Origin: Daphnia pulex
Taxonomy: Eukaryota > Arthropoda > Branchiopoda > Diplostraca > Daphniidae
Direction: 5' to 3'
Length of the DNA: 64,000 nucleotides
Assembly (NCBI RefSeq): GCF_021134715.1
Contig: NC_060018.1
Location: 3,303,501 to 3,367,500 of the forward strand
Part shown: positions 1 through 20,843 of the stretch, piece after piece
Layout: each line of letters opens with the position of its first letter
Position numbering within the stretch: the stretch's first letter is position 1
Made by a program: the position numbers and the translations under genes
The notes under the pieces: generated by a model
The model's input: only the letters and a program-made list of their open reading frames with translations
Told to the model about the DNA's origin: nothing
The model's database searches: none

Positions 1-339
1 GCCAACCAGGTGATTTCCAAGGTAAATGAAAAATTAATGAAAAATAATCGATAACCCGGCGTTGAAACGTAAAACAAAACTACTAACGCTTTCCAGTTAG
101 AATGATTCAATTTGCCACTTTACCCTGTACTTTTATTCTTGATTTCTTTCGCCCTAATCTGAATCGATACCCATGAGATTTTCGTCACTCTAAATAATAT
201 ACGAACGATTACAGATTAGATTATGGAATCACTGTATATTACAGCTCACACAGTTTTCAATCAAATTTGTAATAAAGCGAAATAAATATTTTCGCAGATA
301 TTATATAACAGATATTTTCGAAGTATTATCTTTTTTCTT
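1..339. other. Non-coding DNA downstream of the first receptor phosphatase
   Basis: AT-rich DNA beyond the stop codon of the minus-strand phosphatase gene. It probably includes that gene's 3' UTR. I see no other coding exon, RNA gene or clear repeat here. Confidence 0.5.
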
Positions 340-4846
<4,507 letters not shown>

Positions 4847-5286
4847 TTTCGCTAAATTTAATATTTGTGGCACTGCTGTGTCACGCTATTTAGTTTTAAA
4901 TGAACTTAAAGAACTAAAATATATTTAAGAAAAACCCAGCTTATTATCCTATGTCCGCTTCGATATATCTGCAGTCCAGCTTGAAACCAACGGAAGCCAA
5001 GAGCAACCACAAATTGCACGAAACACCCAACCACGTCAACTTCCTCTTATTATCTGATCAAAGATCTGAAGAATTACAGTTTCTGCTGTTAAAAATTCAT
5101 TTTAAAATGTGACATCCGAAACCAAGGAAACCATGTTGATAACTATTTTTTTCTTGAATAAACAAATTTACAAAACGGTCTAACAACTATAGTCGTAAAA
5201 GAATTTAGATTCTTTTATGAATAAAATGTAATGTACAGAAAATTTCAGATAATTCAATCAATTTTGCTGTCGAGGTCTTCCAGTTC
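4847..5286. other. Spacer between phosphatases A and B
   Basis: About 440 bp separate the start codon of phosphatase A from the stop codon of phosphatase B. This must hold the promoter and 5' UTR of A and the 3' UTR of B. I see no convincing exon or TATA box. Confidence 0.4.
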
Positions 5287-9097
<3,811 letters not shown>

Positions 9098-10294
9098 TAG
9101 ATGAAAAGAGTTTGTTGACTAGAATCACGTGCTATCTCTGAGAACGCATGCACACAAAACCTCCGTCACTGCTTTCGTTAGAGAATCGAATGGAATCAGC
9201 ACAGGGGCGAAGAAGTAGGAGTGGCACGTGCTTCTTTTGGCACCCACTTTTGTGTAACATTAGCCAATCACTCTGTGGCAGACAAAATAGTATATATCCT
9301 ACCTTTTATGAAATTTCCGCTTTTGATTACAAGCCAAAAAAGTGATGTGTGTAATACGAACAGCAAGGGAGCCACAATCATAGCGTATGGTGTGCACATC
9401 AAGTAAACCAAAAACTTCCGCACCCGACGCTTAGTTCGCTCCTTATCGCTCGAGCCGAGAAACACAAAAAAAGATAGCAGGATGCTCAACCATATTAAGG
9501 CCAACCGAACTCCAATCTCATTTGCTACAGCTTTTAACCGTTGGCATTTGTGGGAAACATTTTACGATAGTTATGTATTACACGCACTAATGTATACATA
9601 TGGGCGACGACGCTTACAGTCTGCGCTTTCAAACAGGCGTTACCTTTATGTGAAATGCGATATCGTGTACGCCCTTATTTTTCACTTCTAGTCCTATAGT
9701 TTCCATTCCAGCTGATTTTATAGAATGCGATTTAGTTAAATAAATTTGTATCGTCGAGGATGTTTGAATAAATAAAATGACTTGCAAACATTTTGACAAG
9801 CAAAGAAACCTATAGACTAGATCAAAGATCAGTAAATCGTTACACAGGATGACTGTACGCACAAACTGAAGAATGTCGGCGCCGTTGATAAATCAAAACC
9901 AAAAGTTAAGCCAGCTTTGCTGGGTAGTCTTTTGGGCACCTGTTGTTATTCATACAATCAATTGTAAGACACGATAAATGTGTTTTTTTCTTCTTCTTTC
10001 GGCTGTTCCGTCGTTTTTGCGTTATCTTGCGGTGTATTACGCGGCATCTTATGTGAATTTACATTTCATGTTCTATTAGAACCCATCCTTATGTCACAAG
10101 CAACTGAAAGCCGAAACGCTGAAGGAGTTTACAAATTCAACGAGTAGAATAATATGCATTTAAAAAAAAGTACTAGTTCCACACTTATTTCTGACTTATT
10201 CGACACTGACGTATAACAACAAAGTATTTACACTCACACGGATCGGACCAATTTTTCCATGCCCTAACATTTTACAATCATATTTGACACTATA
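9098..10294. other. Spacer between phosphatases B and C; possible membrane-protein exons inside
   Basis: About 1.2 kb separate two phosphatase genes. Minus-strand frames at about 9900-9655 and 9530-9280 are open and splice-bordered. The second encodes two very hydrophobic segments flanking KERTKRRVRK. There is no clear ATG in frame, a TAA lies just upstream of the second frame, and phases do not join cleanly, so I do not call a gene. Confidence 0.25.
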
Positions 10295-13200
10295 TTACAC
10301 CGTGGCGAATGAAGATTTGCGGCTGTAATGGTTGGCAAACGGATTTTTCTGAAAAAAAGAAAGAGGAGTAAGCGGAATATCATCATACGTCTCACAGAAC
10401 ATGGTCGAGTTTGAAGTTGACTTTGTGATTAACTTGCTCAACTGTAATTCATTACGGGCGTAAGCATAGATACATTTGTAGAGAAAATGATACTGTCCCT
10501 GTAAATTCCGTAAATCATAAAATTTAGAAACACATCAAATATAATAAGAATAATTAATAAATTTAGAAAGAATCAACTACAATAAGTAGAAACGCACCTC
10601 TGTTTGGACCATTCGGTCGCGATCTTTACGTAATTTAAGAACCGTGTGCACAATATCGACTATTTTCTTGCAGCGAGCTTGCTCCATGAGAAGATCTAAT
10701 GCTATCAAAGTTCCGGTTCTTCCAACTCCAGCACTGATTAAATATTAAGAGAAGCGCACGAGTTGTTTAAATTTGATATTCCTTTTTTTTTTTAAATCTG
10801 AGGTTTACCTGCAATGGACAACTATGGGACTATTGACGCGGTATTTGTCGTTCAGATAAATGCTCTCTTTTCGCATTGCTTGGATAAAGTTGACGAGCTG
10901 TTCTGGATATTCTGGGCAGCCGAAATCTGGCCATACAGTAAAGTGCATCTGTTTTATAAATTTAGGAGCGATGCTTCCGTTGCTGGATATCTAAACAGGA
11001 ACAAGCCAAAGGCAGCGAAAATATAGTAACAACTGGAATTTCAGATTTACAATAATCCTTGTATACTTTAGAAACCAAGAAGTCTCGCGTGGTGTAGTCA
11101 TCCCCAATCACTTCTTTAGTCAGTTTAACATAAAAATCACCAAATTCACACGATTCGGTTGATGGCCAATATTGAGCACATTTTATCTATTGTAAAATCA
11201 GTTAAAAATTGTAATTGCTTCAGAACTAACGAGTGCAACGTACCTTTCCTCTCTCTTCTAACATTGTTAGTGCAACAATAACTTTAACATTTTGCTCAAA
11301 ACACATAAGCCAAAAATCTCCAATCGTCGATGGTTTAGGTCCTTGTGAGGCAATGTAGGCTCGATTTCCAGCATAGTCCTGTTAACGCGATGTTCAATCC
11401 GAATCACTTTTGATAGACTTCTAAACTCATTATTAAAACTATACCGATATGAACGATGCATTGATGTAATCCAATAAAGGAGGAACGGTTGTGAGTTTGA
11501 CTCTAGAATGATCATCTAAAATGTAAGAAATAAATTATTTATACTGATTTTTTTATAGGAATAGTATAGGAAACGTCTTTTCATACATGGAAGGATGTCG
11601 GAGTAGCGGTTCTTGACTCGATTTTCAGGTAATTGAGCCACAGTGCAAGTTGCCATCTTATCAGTCAAGGACTTTACCATTTCATATTCCTTGCTCAATT
11701 CGTAGTTAGAGTTCGCGTCTAACCACTGGATTGTGCATCTCAATTCTTTGATCATAACAGGTCTTCGACTATTCAAAGCTTTATTATGAATACTTGGTGT
11801 TGATCTGGTGTCATCGGAAAATCTTTCTGAAGCGAAAATAGAACTGCGAAAGGAAATATTTATAAAAGTCTTGAATTCTTCACATATTGTATACGTACGT
11901 ACCTTTTACGAATGAGCACAACAGAGCAAATAATTGCGAGCGCTAGAATGGGGAATACAATGCCACAAACTATCGCAAAGGGTAGAGTCGGATCTAGACG
12001 TTATTATTTACACACCTGTTAGAGCACTTTTAATCGAGATAAATTTAAGTTGAATTATTACTTGATGCCGAGTCCCAAGTGAATGAGTGAAAAACATAAT
12101 CGCTCGCGGAAATTGGTTCTTTAAAAGAGCAAAAGGAAGATATCGAAATATTGTATAAATTTCCCTGTTCAAATTCTTCGCTCAACGTAATCCATGTTTT
12201 ATCCTTTCCATAGATTGTCGAATTATAAACAACTTCCGTTGATGTCTACACGAATATAATTAAGCAACTAGTTAAAATATATATTTTTTTTTAGATTTAT
12301 GGATGCAAAAATGTCCTTACTGTTTTTATAACATTGATGTTGTATCCTGAAATACAATCATCTACTTTAGGCTTGAGCCACGATACGTTACGCGTCCAAC
12401 CGTTTTGCTGTTTGACTACGTTGATTTCAGATGCTATAGGCGCGGGAGCTAAAGCAAGTCGGACAATATGTGTATAAGTAAATTTACTAAATTGGAGCCA
12501 AGCTTATTACAATGTTCTTACCGACACTATCTGTGGAGACATAGTAAGGAATGCGACTCTCCTTTATTGAAGAATCCGGGAGAGCATTTACTCTTACTGG
12601 AAATCTGGAACACGGCTCCAAACCCTCAAGGAAGTATTGCGTCTTTGTAGTAACGATTTGTTTATCATCCCAACTGATTTGATAGCCACGAACACATTGT
12701 GGATTCTTCCTCGGTTCCTCCCACTCCAGAAAAATGCCATTACTCGTACCGTTCCCCGTCACGTGAAGTACCTCTCCAGGTGCTGTAATTAATAACAGCT
12801 TTTGTTTTTCCTTTTTATCAATAATAATTCTAGGAAAAAAACTTACGCTCAACTTCGGTGATTTTTGAAATTACATTATCGCTTCCATTTTGAACTTCCC
12901 AATTGGGGTACTTGACATTCATTCCAAGAGTGTAGTTAGTGCACGGGATAATAGGGACAAACTCTATCGAATAATTACTACCACTGCAGACTATAGTGTC
13001 TGAGATATTAAGAGTTAAATAGTTTCCGTCAAACTTTGCCGGGCAATCTGGAGGTAAGCTAATTTTATCGCTTTCAGTTTGTGAAAGAATCCACTCACTA
13101 ACATTTACTCGACAGGGCGGAATTGGCCACGATATTGATATCCACCGTGTGCCAACATTCTGAACAGTCAAGTCGCTAACGGCTGCTTCGTATTCAAAAG

Positions 13201-16200
13201 GAAGTGTTTGCGTGTCATTTGCCCATCCAACAAGATCTTCATTGGCGCTTGACAACTGGTAAACGGGCAGCACTTTGATGTTATATGGAGCGCATGAAAC
13301 GAACTTGTAACCATTTTGGCACGTAGTTGCATTTAGTATCACAGATACGTTTCCGCTTGGATCCTTATCAAGACAGTCGGGGGTAATTTTCAAGTATGTT
13401 CTTGGTTCTGATTTCCAGTTAGGCATCACAGTAACATTGTAGTAAATAAGATTGCGGCACTTTGGCTCATTCCAGCCCAATGTGAGCGAGTTTGTTCCTT
13501 GAGAAATTACTTTCGGATTCACAATTTCACCTTCTTCTCCTTTAATTAAAAGAAACGTGATAACAGTAGCCAAATATAAATTGTTCATTCGCAATACCTG
13601 ATTGAGTTCCTATTTCAATAAATGCGCTGACACCATTGATTACCGTCCGATCGTTAATACGAAATACTGGTGCTAAAGAAATTAAGTAGTTTGAACAAGG
13701 GGATATAACAAGTTCAGTGCAGTTTAAAATGCTGTTAAAGATAAATTCACGTTGCTCCGAGATAATTATACTGCAGTTTCGAGATAAATTTTTGAACTGA
13801 GACGCGCCGTTAAAAAGATCTGTGACGTTTAACTGATATCCCGTAACAAAACGTTGACACTCGGGAACAGAAGACTGCCACCAAAAACTTATCCATTTCA
13901 CGCCGTACTTGTGGTTACTGATAAGTGCAGTAGCATCGTCTCCGGGAGTCGTCATTTCAATGACCATGCTGAATTGTCCTATTTTTCCGTTTATGTCCAG
14001 CTTGATTTCAAAAGTGTAAGGTGTACACGGAGATAAGGTCTCATTGAAGCATACTGAGCTCGTGTTGAAGGTGATAAATTTATCACTAGTAGATTCGAGT
14101 GAGCAAAGGCGCTCATTCGACGTACTAGGTTTCATAGAAATCCAGAGACCAGTAACAGCGTCGCGACAGGTATTTAATGAGGCTTGCCATTCGAAACTGA
14201 TCCAGTTTTTGCCAGCTCCGATATTTTGTGTTACTGGCGTCATCTTGTCATCTGCACAACAATATTTTCGATTATATTGGCTTGATATTAATGCTTATGT
14301 ATGATTATATCACCTGGAAGTGTATCAGTTTTGTTGAGAGGTCCAGTACTTCCATTAAAACTATTAAAGAACTGTGGGACTATAATGATTTCATACTCAG
14401 AGCAAGGAAAGATGCCAGGATTGATCCAACTGTTACAAGCTTTGCTAGTGTTGAACATGATTGCTTGATCTTCTTTCAAATTACAGTAACAGTCATTCAT
14501 GGATATAAACTGAAACGAATCCTGTTTTTCTGGTTGCTCTGTGGAGGCGATACTGAGCCAGAATCCAGTCAAGACTTTTCTGCAATCCTCAACACTAGTT
14601 GTCCAGTTGAAGCTAATCCAATCGGAGCCGGAATCAATGGAAGCAATAAAGGCTTTTATAGTTTCACCTAAAAAAACAAAATTAATCTCGTAGTCACAAC
14701 CTTTTGAATAATTAATAAACTGGTGTAAACTTACATGTTGTCCTTCCCAATGCACTGCCGGGAGATCCATCATACAATAGGTCAAAAACTTTGGGAATGA
14801 CGGCTATGTCATAATCAGAACAAGCCGCCACATTCACGCTTTCACCGCAGTCATTAGAGCTGGTGTTGAACACGAATTTGGAATCAACTGATGGAGGGGT
14901 GTTTAATTTACAATCGTATGTTCCATAGCTGTTATTCCGTGAATTGGTCAAATTTAATCGAAAACCGGAAGTAGCCATCTGACATTGCGGCACGGATAAG
15001 TTCCATTGAAACGTCAGCCAATCCGAACCCGATTCGATTTTTCCTATCTGCGTTACCAAATCCTCCGCTAGAGCACACACAAAATCAAAATTATTAATTA
15101 GTTTTCAATACGGTAATAGAAATATATGAAATTTAGTTATTAAGAAACACTGACGTGGTTTGGTGTTGAACGTGACACTTTGACTTGGTTGAGACAGATA
15201 CATGTCAAAGACTTCCACCTCGACGGTAACGGAGTAGTTAGTACAAGGATCCAAACTAAATAATTCTGGACACGTCTTGGAATCGAAATCGGTCACTCCA
15301 GTGACGAACGATCTATTCGTACAGTTTAAAGGAACTTCGATGTTTATGGTGTTGTTGCCCAAAGCATTGGGATCCAAAGGATTGAATCGCATAAAAAAGG
15401 AATTCACTGTTTTTAAACAAAACGGTAAATCTTGCCAAGTCATTGTGATCCAGTCACTTCCCGTATCAAGCACTGTAACATTTTCAGGGGCCGCATCGGG
15501 ACCTGCCAAAAGTAGTTGTTATTTTATGATTCTTCGGTAGCGATAAGCTGTAAAGCAAACCTGGCAGAGTAAAAATTACACCGTCAGTGGAATCAGGATT
15601 TCCCACACAAGTAGAATATTGTGGAGTCATCTTAAAAATATAATTGCTACACTGAAGGATGATTATGTTCTCGCAACAGACTGACGAGTTAAAAATGAAA
15701 AAATTGTCGTTTCCATCCAAGCAATCGACTGACGAAGAACAATTCTGAACTATTGAAGGGAATGCTTCGTCTTTGTCGGTGGGACCTTCAACGACCACAT
15801 CTAACCCAATAAGCTTTTCAAGACCACATTCTGGGTTAGAAGTAGTTGAGTTGAGTGGAACAGCAAACCAACTATTTCCCACTAGTACCGTTCCCAATAC
15901 TAGTTTCAGGGAATCGCATTCACCTGTAAAATATCAAAACGATAAATTACCTTTTTTTAAAAAAAATATTAGGTAGAGTAATATTGAAATTACAGAATGG
16001 GGTAGTTGGTGGAGCACTTCCCGGTGTCGTGACTGCAGTACTCGTCCAATCGGTTGTGGGCGAAGTATCAGAAGTCGATGTTATTTCATTGGTTGAAATC
16101 GAGGTGACTTGTGAAGTTTCGGAAGATATCACAGTAGTTGTAGTTGAGGTTTCCATATTAAATGTTACTGTGGTCTCTTCCGTACTGGGTGATGAATTTG

Positions 16201-17992
16201 TTGTTGGTTCTGTCGAGAGGGGTCCATTTTCACTGGTATATTCAGGAGTTGAAGTAATTTTAGTCATAGGAATGGAGACCTCAGTCGATGACTGATCCGT
16301 GTAGCTGTCTGAGACCGTCGGAACTAAAATATGATAAGCGATAAATTACCGTATTTTAAAATAAAGTTGAATAACATTGTAATTACAGATTCCCGAGGTA
16401 GTTGAAAGTGTCATTTCTGGTGTCGTGAGATCAGCAATCGTCCAATCGGTTGAAGGCGAAGTATCAGAAGGCGATTCATTGGTTGAAATCGAGGTGACTT
16501 GTGACGTGCCAGAAGATATCACAGCAGTTGTCGTTGAGATCTCAATAGTAGACGATGTGGTGATCATAGCCAATGACGGGTTCGTGAAGCTGTCTGTAGT
16601 TGTCCAAAGTAAAATATGAAAAACGCTTAATAATTACCTTAAAAAAAATATATATTGCCGAGTACTATTGAAATTACAGATTGTCGGAGTAGTTGGTATT
16701 GTACTTTCCGGTGCCGTGACAGTAGCACTGGACTGATCAGCTGTAGGCGAAGTATCTGAAGTCGATGTTTCTTCATTGGTTGAAATCAAGGCGACTTGTG
16801 ACGTGCCAGAAGATTTCACAGCGGTTGTCGTTGAGGTTTCAATATTAGATGTTACTGTGGTCTCTTCAGTACTGGATGATAAAATAGTTGTTGGTTCTGT
16901 CGCGAGGGTTTCATTTTTACCGATTCCTTCAGGATTTGAAATAATTTCAGGCACGGAAATGGAGATGATAGTCGATGAAGGTAGTCCTGTAGTCCAAACT
17001 GTTGACAATGCCGTCTCTGTATCTGATATGGATGTTTTACCAATTTGAAAATCTGTTGTGAGTGCCTTTAAATCGCTATCTCCCAATCCACTCAAAACTG
17101 AAGACGTGATGCCTGGAGAAAAGTTATTGATTAATCTATCGTTGACGAGTTATTACGATAAACGTTACATTATGCAATTTATTTATAGTTTAACGGAGTG
17201 CAGCACTAATTAAAAACAGTTGCGAAGACAAATACAGTCAGATTTAGATTTGCGAATAGGCATGCGGGATGCGGATTTGCGTGTCCCTTTTTTAAAATAA
17301 TATGATGCGCTTATCAAAACTATAATTGAGAGTAGGCCTATAGGTTAAGTGACATCATCGGACACCATCTTCTTATCTCAACTTAGGTTTACAATCTTCG
17401 CAAAGACAAATTTTAAGCAAACCGTAAGCAGGAAAATGGTGTTTGGTAAAAAATACCCGCTTTCCTTTTTATCGAGTCCAAGGCATGCAAATCGGCGTAT
17501 AACTTGATAAATATCAGGCAACCCAACGGAACAACAATTCATGCTAAGAGCATCCGCAAATTTTATTTCAAACTTAGAAATAAAATAAAATAAATCGTTT
17601 CAATTGCTATGGAAACTTAAAATAGATGAAAGAGTAATATTGGTACAGTCTACATATGTCGCAAACTTTCCATAATATTTTCTTTGGCTGTTTCCGTCAG
17701 ATATAATTCTACTTGGTACAGTACACATAATTCGTCGCAGTAATGCAATTCTGTTCACAAAACTATTTAACATGTTTTTTTTTTTCGCCAATCGAATAGA
17801 TCAAAACAAAACGACTGTTTTACTGGGCAAGTGCGTATATTAGCACGAGAAATTCCTACCAGAAGTAAGAGTGGTGAGATCATTTCTAGGAGAAGAAGAT
17901 GATGCCTCAATGTAAAGATCATTCCCGTATGCTGAAAAATCACAATAACATGAAAGGGCCAACACGGCAGTCAACACTTGCACTACCAGCAT
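10295..17992 (-). CDS. Receptor-type protein tyrosine phosphatase C, long FN3 ectodomain
   Basis: Largest of the three tandem phosphatases. I place the start at ATG 17992-17990, opening a signal peptide (MLVVQVLTAVLALSCYC). A Ser/Thr-rich stalk (about 17095-15950) follows, then about ten FN3-like modules (15897 to about 12060), often one per exon. Many share a motif of the form GSDWITMTWQ followed by a conserved Cys. The transmembrane helix lies near 12000-11900 (PFAIVCGIVFPILALAIICS). The PTP domain includes KNRYSDILP, WPDFGCP, VVHC joined to [10 protein letters not shown], and DRMVQTEGQYHFLY, so catalysis should be intact. The final exon (10498-10295) gives a Ser/Thr-rich tail ending FATV, stop TAA. 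A small alternative intron, gtatgatg...ttttttcag, could change the last residues. The many Asn-X-Ser/Thr sites and the mucin-like stalk suggest heavy glycosylation (inference). Confidence 0.88.
15950..17095 (-). repeat. Triplicated Ser/Thr-rich exon-intron block in phosphatase C
   Basis: Three related units, at about 17095-16640, 16573-16350 and 16267-15950, each encode a Thr/Ser-rich segment. Shared motifs include STEETTVT, TTTAV(I/K)SSGTSQV and SDTSPT. Each unit ends with a near-identical exon end and donor (a Cys codon split by the intron), followed by a short AT-rich intron. The similarity spans the exon-intron border, so whole blocks were duplicated rather than a codon repeat expanding. 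The middle unit is shorter. Plus-strand Val-rich frames here are mirror images of this coding sequence. Confidence 0.8.
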
Positions 17993-18431
17993 GACTGCAA
18001 CTACAAAATAACAATGGTTTCCCACTGAAAATTTTGTGTGTCTAGTGTTCAAGATTAACTGTGGAATGAAGTCAAGTTTAGCGACTTAATAATACTCAGC
18101 GATGCAGGCTGTGAAGAGCGAGAGAATAGATAAAGAAGTGTGCAACCAGTTCGAAGATAAGATAAAACATAAACTTGTCAAATTAAAATATTAGTAGCTG
18201 TAGGACCTATATGACCTATTCCGCACAATCCGTTTCAACCCAGTCATTTCCGGTGAAATTTTTTTGTGCCGGAACGGAACCTTTTATCTTTCATCCACAC
18301 GATAATGGCTGGGTTTTTTTTCTGTGTAGACCGCTACCGCAATTGATTTAACGACGCTAAACGAAGTGATAACTACTATTTGACAAAATTAATTGGAACA
18401 TAGTCGGCACGGGAGAAATGTACTATGCAAT
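17993..18431. other. Spacer between phosphatase C start and TRUB1 3' end
   Basis: About 440 bp containing the presumed promoter/5' UTR of phosphatase C and the 3' UTR of TRUB1. An open frame continues upstream of the chosen ATG to about 18052, but it has only a TTG there and a good acceptor (tgttattttgtag) lies just before the ATG, so I read it as intron or UTR. Confidence 0.4.
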
Positions 18432-19834
18432 TTATTTAGCATAATCCCATTGATCATACTTTTTATTATCTATACTAGATTCAAAATACTTTCGGTTGAC
18501 ACATTTTTGATTTTGACTTTGAAGGGAATTTCTTAAACGATACTTTTCCATTTGAATATCTAGATACTCGCGTGTAACCTGTTGCATCTCAAGAATTTTT
18601 TTGCGGATATCGGTAACCGTGCATTGTTCTTCCGTAAGACAGTGCTGAGTTTCAAACGGACCTTGGCGAGTTCTCTCCAGCGTGTCGAGGTAAGCACAGC
18701 TGTTTAAAACTGAAATCCCAATAAATGTCTGGTTGGCTTATTCTAATCAAAATCAATCATACACTCACCAATTCCTAAATCATGAACTAAGCTTCGTACA
18801 TAGAATCCTTTACTACAAGAAAGTTGAAATGTAAGCTTGGGAGGAGCAAACTCAATAACGGTAAAGTCGTAACAAGTCACCAATCTTGGCTTCGGATCTA
18901 CCGGAACTCCCTCTCTGAATAAACAATACCATTCAAGAAATTTTGCTTCATATTGCCAGAGATGATAGTTAACAATAATTTACCTGGCTAGGTCAGACAA
19001 CCTTCTACCTTGCAACTTCAAAGCAGAGTAAGGAGGTGGTTTCTGTAAAACTTCACCTTTTATTGCTGCTTTGAAATCATTTATTTCAGTGAGAGTAATG
19101 TGATCTAGAGATTCAAAATATCTATTAATCAATCATTGCTTTTAGCACAAGTTTAAAATAGTGTACCATATGGTTTTTCCATTGTGGTTTGGCCTTCATT
19201 GTTGTAGGTGTCTGTTGCTCTACCAAACACACAATTACCGGAATAGACTTTTGATCCATCTAAGAAGGCTGGCAATTGTGCACATCCTTCATTGATTCCA
19301 ACAACTAAATACTCCACACACTTAGAAAAAGTTTTCAAAAACCCACAAGTCTTAAAATCTATCCAACATACCCAGAATACCAGTTGCATTTTTATCCAAA
19401 GTTCCTCCATGACCCATTTTAATAGGGGCATTACTATTGGCATCTACAGTATGGTATGGACAAACAAAATAGAACATGTTTGCAGCCAAGATTACTAAGA
19501 AATACACTTACCTCTTTTTAATTGCATCTTGATTAATTCTAGCAGTTGAGAAGAGGTGATATTTTGTGGTTTGAACACTGGAAAGATACCTTATAATAAA
19601 AAAAAACTATAGTTAGACCTATTATAGAGACTCTTTATATTAGGTACTGTATATTAAGAAGGTAAGATCTCAGCTTCTTTTTTTGGCCTATTTTTATCCA
19701 ATTACTCAAACTAAACACTAATATTGTTGTGCCGCAACAATATTGAGTTCTTACTTCTTATTAGTGCTTCTTAGCTGCTTGATACAGTTCTGTCTAAATC
19801 TGGGAAAAATACCTTGTAATCGATTGAAAGCCAT
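18432..19834 (-). CDS. TRUB1: tRNA pseudouridine synthase, TruB family (TRUB1-like)
   Basis: Isomerises a uridine to pseudouridine in the T-arm of tRNAs (position 55 in the family). The short first exon starts at ATG 19834-19832 (MAFNRLQ) and splices to IFPVFKPQNITSSQLLELIK. The catalytic motif GHGGTLDKNATGILG is present, with the nucleophilic Asp in GTLD. KVYSGNCVFGRATDTYN and EKPY follow, then PPPYSALKLQGRRLSDLAREG, then the C-terminal signature SCSKGFYVRSLVHDLG, all classic TruB blocks in order. The last exon is polar and ends WDYAK, TAA 18434-18432. Length, roughly 300 residues, fits animal TRUB1. I see no strong mitochondrial targeting signal at the short N-terminus, so I cannot assign nuclear/cytosolic versus mitochondrial use. 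The gene is head-to-head with ATP synthase subunit f. Confidence 0.92.
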
Positions 19835-20202
19835 ATTATTTTGGAAAACTTCTACAAAGTGACACAAAAGAACCGATTTTTTTACCCGGTTTTATTTATT
19901 TTTAAATGTAATAAACGTAAACAATCATGGTGGGGGGGGGTACGTACAGACGAACAAATTTGAAACATTGCTGATTGTGCCAAACTGTTATAAATGATAA
20001 AGTAACACAAAGTAATATATGTTAATTATGCACCAATATATGAAAATAAAATTTTTTATTTATTTCCTACATAGAAATTCGTTATAGATTTGTTATTGCA
20101 TTATTAAAAGAAAATTTCCACATCGACAACGTTCAGATCGCGGCCATCTTTTCGTCCCACAGTCAGTGGAAATCTTCTCTTCATTCTCTTGAGTAAATTA
20201 AA
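19835..20202. promoter_or_regulatory. Shared divergent promoter region, TRUB1 / ATPsynF
   Basis: The two start codons face away from each other across 368 bp, so both promoters and 5' UTRs must lie here. I see no clear TATA box. A run of nine G sits at 19932-19940. A bidirectional housekeeping promoter is inferred from geometry alone. Confidence 0.55.
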
Positions 20203-20843
20203 ATGGCGTGGGGAGAATATCCAGCAGGCTACAATCCAAATGTACATGGACCTTATGATCCAGCCCGCTTCTATGGCAAAGGTAGTTAAAAGATTTGTTT
20301 ATCGTTAACATGACTAAAGGATGCTATGGGTTATTACATATTACATTTCGACCGGGTCCCTAGCTAAATGTTACTTAGTTAACAGGCCTTAGTATTGTTT
20401 CACAAGACACAAATGAAAATGTAACTCTTGATACATGCGATGATATAAAATTAATCCACGTCTTATTTCTGTTAGCTGATACTGCCCTAGCTAAAGTGAA
20501 ACTAGGAGAGCTCACTTCTTGGCTTGGACGCAGGGATTTGAGTTTGGGTGGCATTTCAGGAGGCTTCAGCCGTGGTAAGTTGATTTTTGGAACATATTAA
20601 AGAATCACATTTAAACATGTTCTTATTAAGGATTTTGGCGCTGGCAACACAAGTATATGCAGCCTAAAAAGGTTGGAATTGCACCATATGTTCAAATTAC
20701 TGTTGGAGCCATGATTTTCTTCTACACTCTTAATTATGGAAAGATGAGTAAGTATTTGATACTATTATTATAAGTTGGGCAATTTAACTGAAGGAATAAT
20801 TTAAATTTCAGAGCACCACCGCAATGTTAAACACCACTGGTAA
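20203..20843 (+). CDS. ATPsynF: ATP synthase subunit f, mitochondrial
   Basis: Small subunit of the membrane-embedded Fo part of mitochondrial ATP synthase. Exons 20203-20281, 20476-20574, 20631-20747 and 20812-20843 join in phase to give 108 residues, the normal length for the family. The N-terminus has the hallmark NPNVHGPYDPARFYGKAD. The middle has KVKLGELTSWLGRR and FWRWQHKYMQPKK. One membrane-spanning helix follows (VQITVGAMIFFYTLNYGKM), and the protein ends KHHRNVKHHW. There is no cleavable presequence, as is usual for this subunit. A polyadenylation hexamer aataaa lies at about 21021. The gene converges on Rac1. Confidence 0.97.

Noticed and set aside
15984-17048. Plus-strand Val/Glu-rich frames
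   Set aside because: Complement of the Thr/Ser-rich stalk of phosphatase C; codons for Thr and Ser read as Val and Glu-rich on the other strand.
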